Positions 60,044 to 64,000 of a DNA stretch of 64,000 bases are shown piece by piece. The DNA comes from Alitta virens (Eukaryota > Annelida > Polychaeta > Phyllodocida > Nereididae), in contig OW028573.1 in NCBI GenBank assembly GCA_932294295.1, positions 3,886,001-3,950,000 on the forward strand, in the 5' to 3' direction. The notes below the pieces were generated by a model. That model was not told the origin of the DNA, ran no database searches, and saw only the letters and a list, made by a program, of their open reading frames with translations. Position 1 is the first letter of the stretch. Each line of letters opens with the position of its first letter. The position numbers were made by a program, and so were the translations under genes.

Positions 60044-60480
60044 TAAATCGGATATATGTACAGAACACAGACAAATAAAGCACCAATGCTTTTCACCGAC
60101 ATGACAAATAAGAAAAGGTATATACCATGAGAGACGACACTAAAACATGGGGTAAAATCATAAAATTGTATAAAATCATAAAAAAGGTAATAAAATCATA
60201 TTCTTAAAATGGAATTTAAGCAATATCCACAGCTAAAATTGGTGCCTGCCAATCATGTTATATCATCTTTAAATGCATTTTTAACACATACGTTTTTATC
60301 ACCGTTGGTACAGAATTTCATAATAAAACACCTTGGCTGTGTAAAGAGTTTAAACCATATTTGACACTATTGACATAGTGATATTTAACAGTTCTTACAA
60401 ATCTTGTTTGGTAATATGCCGATACAGCTAAAAACTGGTTTACATTCCTTGTTAAGTACCTTTAATACATATATTGCCTG
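59751..60480 (-). mobile_element. LINE 3' fragment with long (TTATC)n tail
   Basis: The minus strand reads YYQTRFVRTVKYHYVNSVKY, then GLNSLHSQGVLL, a stop where W is expected (TGA for TGG), then NSVPTVIK. This is the CR1/jockey-type C-terminus (YxTR...YGxxSLxxxGxxLWNSLPxxI). Stop at 60258. After the 3' UTR comes nearly 300 bp of TTATC/TTGTC units (59751-60043 on the plus strand as GATAA). The remnant is dead. Confidence 0.65.
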
Positions 60481-63237
60481 AGGTTTTGGAATTCGTTTTC
60501 TGAAGGTAATCACCTCCACTGTACCGTGATTGAACTCACAAGAATCTTCTCGTCACATCTATGAGGCATCACACAAGGAGGCTCACTTCACTCATGTCTA
60601 CGTCTCCTTCCAATTAGACTTCAATGGCCTGCTTCTACTTTACTTTTGTATAAACGACTGTTGAGGTGATATCGCTCCATAGTGTCTGGACACTGATCAC
60701 TTTCTTGTGAATGTGCTTTGGGACAGTCTCTTTGAATAGTCGAATGGTCATTCAATCTCTTTGAGGAGCAGGGGTAAGGAGATAAAACGAGACGGATGCC
60801 ACAGCTTCCAATTTACTAATAGGAATTTATCAAACACGGGTTGCTTGGGCCAGTTCATAACTTTAACATTTTCTCCATACACTGTACAATACTGGTAGAT
60901 AAACCATGCTGAGGCTCGTTAAGCTATCAAACAAATATTTTGATTTGGTGACCCTTTTGTCTAGTTCTAATATCACAAATATGATATATCACATAGGCCT
61001 ATAAGCTAAATGAGTTGTCCATATTGTAACTATGTTTCTGTCATCAGTAAGAAGTTTCCTTAGACGGCTGCACTTCCCCTATCTATATCTATTGTGGGGC
61101 ATCCTTTGAAGAACTTAATTACTTACTTGCTACTAAAATATGCAGCAGTAATAAAAGCATGTGCGGTTACAATAGCAACCAAGATCTTAGGCAGAATGTT
61201 TTCCATACAATACTTTCGGCTCGGCAACTTATCTCTAACTTATAGAAATGTGACTGAACTAGAGTCACTAACTTCACAGCAGTTTTTGGCTGTCAAATTT
61301 ATCAGTTTCATGTATGACATTAGTCATAATGGCTAAATTCAGAGTATAACAACAACAAAAAACATGTCACTTTGCATGACATACGACTAGAGGCTGCCTT
61401 AAATAAAGCTGACTTACTTGTTAGTCAAAAAGGCTACATATAGAAGTCAGTCATTTTTAGACACTATCAAATGGTTCTAATACCTAAGTAAAATTATAAA
61501 CTGATGCTTCAGCGCAGTGATATTTTGGCATGAAGTTATCCTGCTTACCAGAAGATTCTGAATGTTGGTTTATTTGCTTTTACCTCAAGACACCTCTAGG
61601 GACACATTCTTTTGAAAGGAGGGAGAAGGATGAGAAGATAATAAGTAGCATCATGCAACATGAGACTGGGACTAATAAGACGCATTATCAGTGAAAGTAG
61701 GCGATATTGGAGACTCTCTCTGGCTGGGCATACTGATATACTGGAGAGTCTCTCAAGGGCATTCAGGTCAGGTGATTGTCTCCTGACGACCTGCCAGTTC
61801 TGGCCGACCTAACAAGTTGAGAAACCAGACACAGGTGACCTTTTCTAGGAGTCCAATCATCTCCACCAAGAACCAGATCCTATGGAAAAGTTGCTCCTTC
61901 CTACCCTTATCATGTGTTACCCCAAAACGAGCAGTAACATTATGCCAGGGGACATTGGTGCGTGATGCTGATCAATAGAATCCATCCCTGGGAATTAATA
62001 ATGCTCGGCGTAATAATGTACAAGAAGCGTCTTCCTCTCCTGCAATAATCTTCCTTAAGCGGCGTTTTCTTCATCTTCTGATGACATTTAATTATTCTCG
62101 AGTGCTCATTTTTGTCAGCTTAATATCTTCCATTTATTCATTTGAAGTGAGTTGATACGTGTAGAAGTCATTAATATCTCTCTCTGAGACTATGCTTTAA
62201 AAAGACAAAAAAAAACACATTAATTTTGGAAGAGAAGACAGCGTCCCAGGTTACACTCAACTTTCTGTTGACGTCATAAGAGTCTGAGTGGTCTTTCCTC
62301 GTAAATTTAAGGTAGGAAACTAAAGCAGCTATGTATTCCGAATGCAGTACACCTTGGAAGTACAAAAGATGCAGTGATTTACAGATTGAGGAAGATGGCA
62401 CTATGGATGTGCACAGATGCTAAAGCCTGGAGAGGTATTCATGGTAAGATCCTTGCAATAGGATGAAAAGAGAAGTCAAAAGCCTGTGAACCATATATCA
62501 GTTGCCTGCAAGCTGCACATGATGCATTGCAGACGGGGAGACACCTTTGTGGCAATTTGAGGACCTGCTCTGCATGGACAATGTGAGGAAAAATGAGAGA
62601 GACTTCAGACAGAAAGCAGCTGCTGCAGATTACACAGTATTTCCTCAGGAATAAGGAGGTACATTTCAGTTTGGCGTCCAGTTGTCCCCATCATTAGGTC
62701 TGTATTCAACAAACGAACGGTATTTATCCTATGGGCAATAAATTTATGTCATCCTGGGTAAATCCCCTCAAATGGCTGACCACGTCACCAGAAGACCACA
62801 TAGGTAGGTTCATGTCAAATCCAGCTGTCCGGAGTTATGTATCAATGTCTTCGCGATGTTGGCGATGTTGAAACGATGTAGTACCGACTGCGGCCGATAT
62901 AGAAACGATGCTGGCCCGATTTGGAATGCTATCTGGGTGTGAAGTGTTACAAATTGTCTTCTTTTGGGAGGTTTTCTTCTGCTGAAGAGAGGGTTCTTTT
63001 GGTTTTATAATAAACCTGTAGTGCTCCAAAGTGTTTTGTGTAATCATGGGGAAAACCTTATCACCATGTTGAAGACTGGCATGAATAAACTCATGTATTG
63101 AAATTTATGTTCTCAGAAAGAGTTTCTATATTCCTGAAACTTATTATTGGATTACGCAAGGTTTTTCCTATTTATTTTGTGTGTACGCTCTTGTCAGCTT
63201 CACTTAATGTATAATAGTATTCATTTTGTCGTTTCAG
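60481..63237. other. Intergenic / upstream of the GPCR gene
   Basis: No gene. Contains a dispersed repeat at 61400-61470 (kin of 38740), a 9-bp stem pair GAGACTCTC / GAGAGTCTC near 61710-61760, and a CCCAGATAGCATTCC-type repeat at 62845-62940. Confidence 0.45.
62845..62940 (-). repeat. Dispersed short repeat (CCCAGATAGCATTCC type), best copy
   Basis: GCGATGTTGAAACGATGTAG, TACCGACTGCGGCCGATATA, GAAACGATGCTGGCCCG and ATTTGGAATGCTATCTGGG. It contains alternating inverse words (CGATGTTG, GCGGCCG) and ends, in the minus sense, CCCAGATAGCATTCC. Confidence 0.75.
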
Positions 63238-63340
63238 ACTCGAATCGAAGATGGATGACAGAAGTTCGTGAATGAAATCTTGAAGTATCAGAAATTGAAT
63301 TCAGGACACCAGGGACACCGTACGGATTATCTGTCTCAAA
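63238..63340 (+). promoter_or_regulatory. 5' UTR part of the GPCR exon with three tiny uORFs
   Basis: A good splice acceptor (ATTTTGTCGTTTCAG) ends at 63237, so the coding exon probably starts at 63238 with 103 nt of 5' UTR. It contains ATG ORFs at 63251-63271 (6 codons), 63255-63275 (6 codons) and 63272-63283 (3 codons), all closed before the main ATG. Such uORFs commonly lower translation; the effect here is inferred. Confidence 0.55.
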
Positions 63341-64000
63341 ATGACACACTCCAACAAGGATGTTTTCCTTGTTGTAGGCAATGAGACAGTGACAGATAAT
63401 TCCACTGGTGGATATGTCTGGACTGAAAATATAAGTGTGTATGAGAGAGTCAAGTATTTACTGACTGAGCCACACCAAGTGGCAGCTTTGATCCTGGGAT
63501 TCTTGGCCATATCCTTGAACTTTCTGTCCATCCTGGCTGTGTTGAAAACACGAAGAACTCTCACCTCTCATTATCGATTCATCGTAAGCCTTGCGGTTTC
63601 TGACATTTTCATCGGAGTATCGGTAACAGTGCATCTCGTTAATCAGGTGCTGAATCCAACACGTGGAATTGGTGAGGGCCCTCGGACATTCCGGTTGGTC
63701 ACTCGCTGTGCATTCATCGTAATCAAGGCTCTCAATACAACGTCCCTGTGCATCACACTGCTCAACCTGATGGGAATGGCCATCGACCACTACCTTGCCA
63801 TCCTCAGACCCCTCCACTACCCCACCCTCATGAACCCCAAGCGAGCCAGGGGCCTTATTATCTTCCTCTGGGCCTTGGCTCTCATTTGTGGCTTCAGTGA
63901 TTTCATGTCTGCTTATCCGAAGTTCCTTCGTTACAAGCACTTGTACAACTACTGTGAGTTTGTTTACCTCACCAAGTACCAGGAGGAGTACCCGCTGTTT
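63341..64000 (+). CDS. Rhodopsin-class (class A) GPCR, 5' part, cut by window end
   Basis: 220 codons with no stop to the window edge. The extracellular N-terminus has three N-glycosylation sites (NET at 14, NST at 20, NIS at 30). TM1 is about 45-70 (ISLNFLSILAVL), TM2 about 79-101 (FIVSLAVSDIF with the conserved Asp), TM3 about 122-147 after a Cys at 123. DHYLAILRPLHYP (149-161) is the DRY region with H for R. TM4 is about 170-192 with its Trp. A Cys at 205 lies in the second outer loop. The IDHYLAILRPLHYP pattern resembles amine, adenosine and melanocortin-like receptors. However, the TM3 site that holds Asp in amine receptors is Ala or Asn, so a classical amine ligand is unlikely. The start is the first ATG of this frame; shorter ATGs upstream are uORFs. 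Ligand unknown. Confidence 0.85.
   Translation, partial: MTHSNKDVFLVVGNETVTDNSTGGYVWTENISVYERVKYLLTEPHQVAALILGFLAISLNFLSILAVLKTRRTLTSHYRFIVSLAVSDIFIGVSVTVHLVNQVLNPTRGIGEGPRTFRLVTRCAFIVIKALNTTSLCITLLNLMGMAIDHYLAILRPLHYPTLMNPKRARGLIIFLWALALICGFSDFMSAYPKFLRYKHLYNYCEFVYLTKYQEEYPLF

Noticed and set aside
63458..63940. 160-codon minus-strand ORF
   Set aside because: Antisense shadow of the GPCR coding sequence.

Overview
The window is nuclear DNA of an animal. Its genes are spliced with GT-AG introns of 0.8-5 kb, the sequence is AT-rich, and it is full of SINEs, LINE remnants, MITEs and microsatellites. The gene content (secreted Ly6/quiver-type cysteine proteins, one carrying a tyrosine-rich extension, and a class A GPCR) fits a lophotrochozoan invertebrate, probably a mollusc. 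That placement is inference; no species marker is present.

Layout. (1) About 1-20 kb, minus strand: two tandem paralogous genes for secreted LU-domain proteins of the quiver/sleepless type. Gene A (10518-19575) is complete in four exons and encodes 307 residues: signal peptide, tyrosine-rich basic segment, then a ten-cysteine LU domain. Gene B (2894-7548) has four exons in the window. It lacks the tyrosine-rich segment but carries a 112-residue valine/charged-residue linker inside the first loop of the LU domain. Its last exon (the RGC...CxCxxDxCN part) is not recognisable in the window and probably lies to the left. All splice phases agree between the two genes. (2) About 20-63 kb: gene-poor DNA. 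The main object is a nearly full non-LTR retrotransposon (about 29715-33610, minus) with an almost intact 1116-codon endonuclease/reverse transcriptase frame. Around it are 5'-truncated LINE ends, two tRNA-derived SINE families, three TA-flanked Tc1/mariner-like MITEs with the TIR CAGTTAGTTTCAT, fold-back MITEs, hAT-like MITEs, a dispersed short repeat ending CCCAGATAGCATTCC, and a 1.5-kb composite element with palindromic CTCACAGTGAG arms. A few small coding-like pieces and CCAAT/E-box islands remain unexplained. (3) 63.2-64 kb, plus strand: the 5' end of a rhodopsin-class GPCR gene (220 codons to the window edge) with DHY in place of DRY and three tiny upstream ORFs.

Functionally, genes A and B look like a local duplication followed by divergence of the non-domain parts. 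The GPCR is unrelated to them. Exon coordinates were derived by hand from reading frames and splice consensus; family names of repeats are by structure only.
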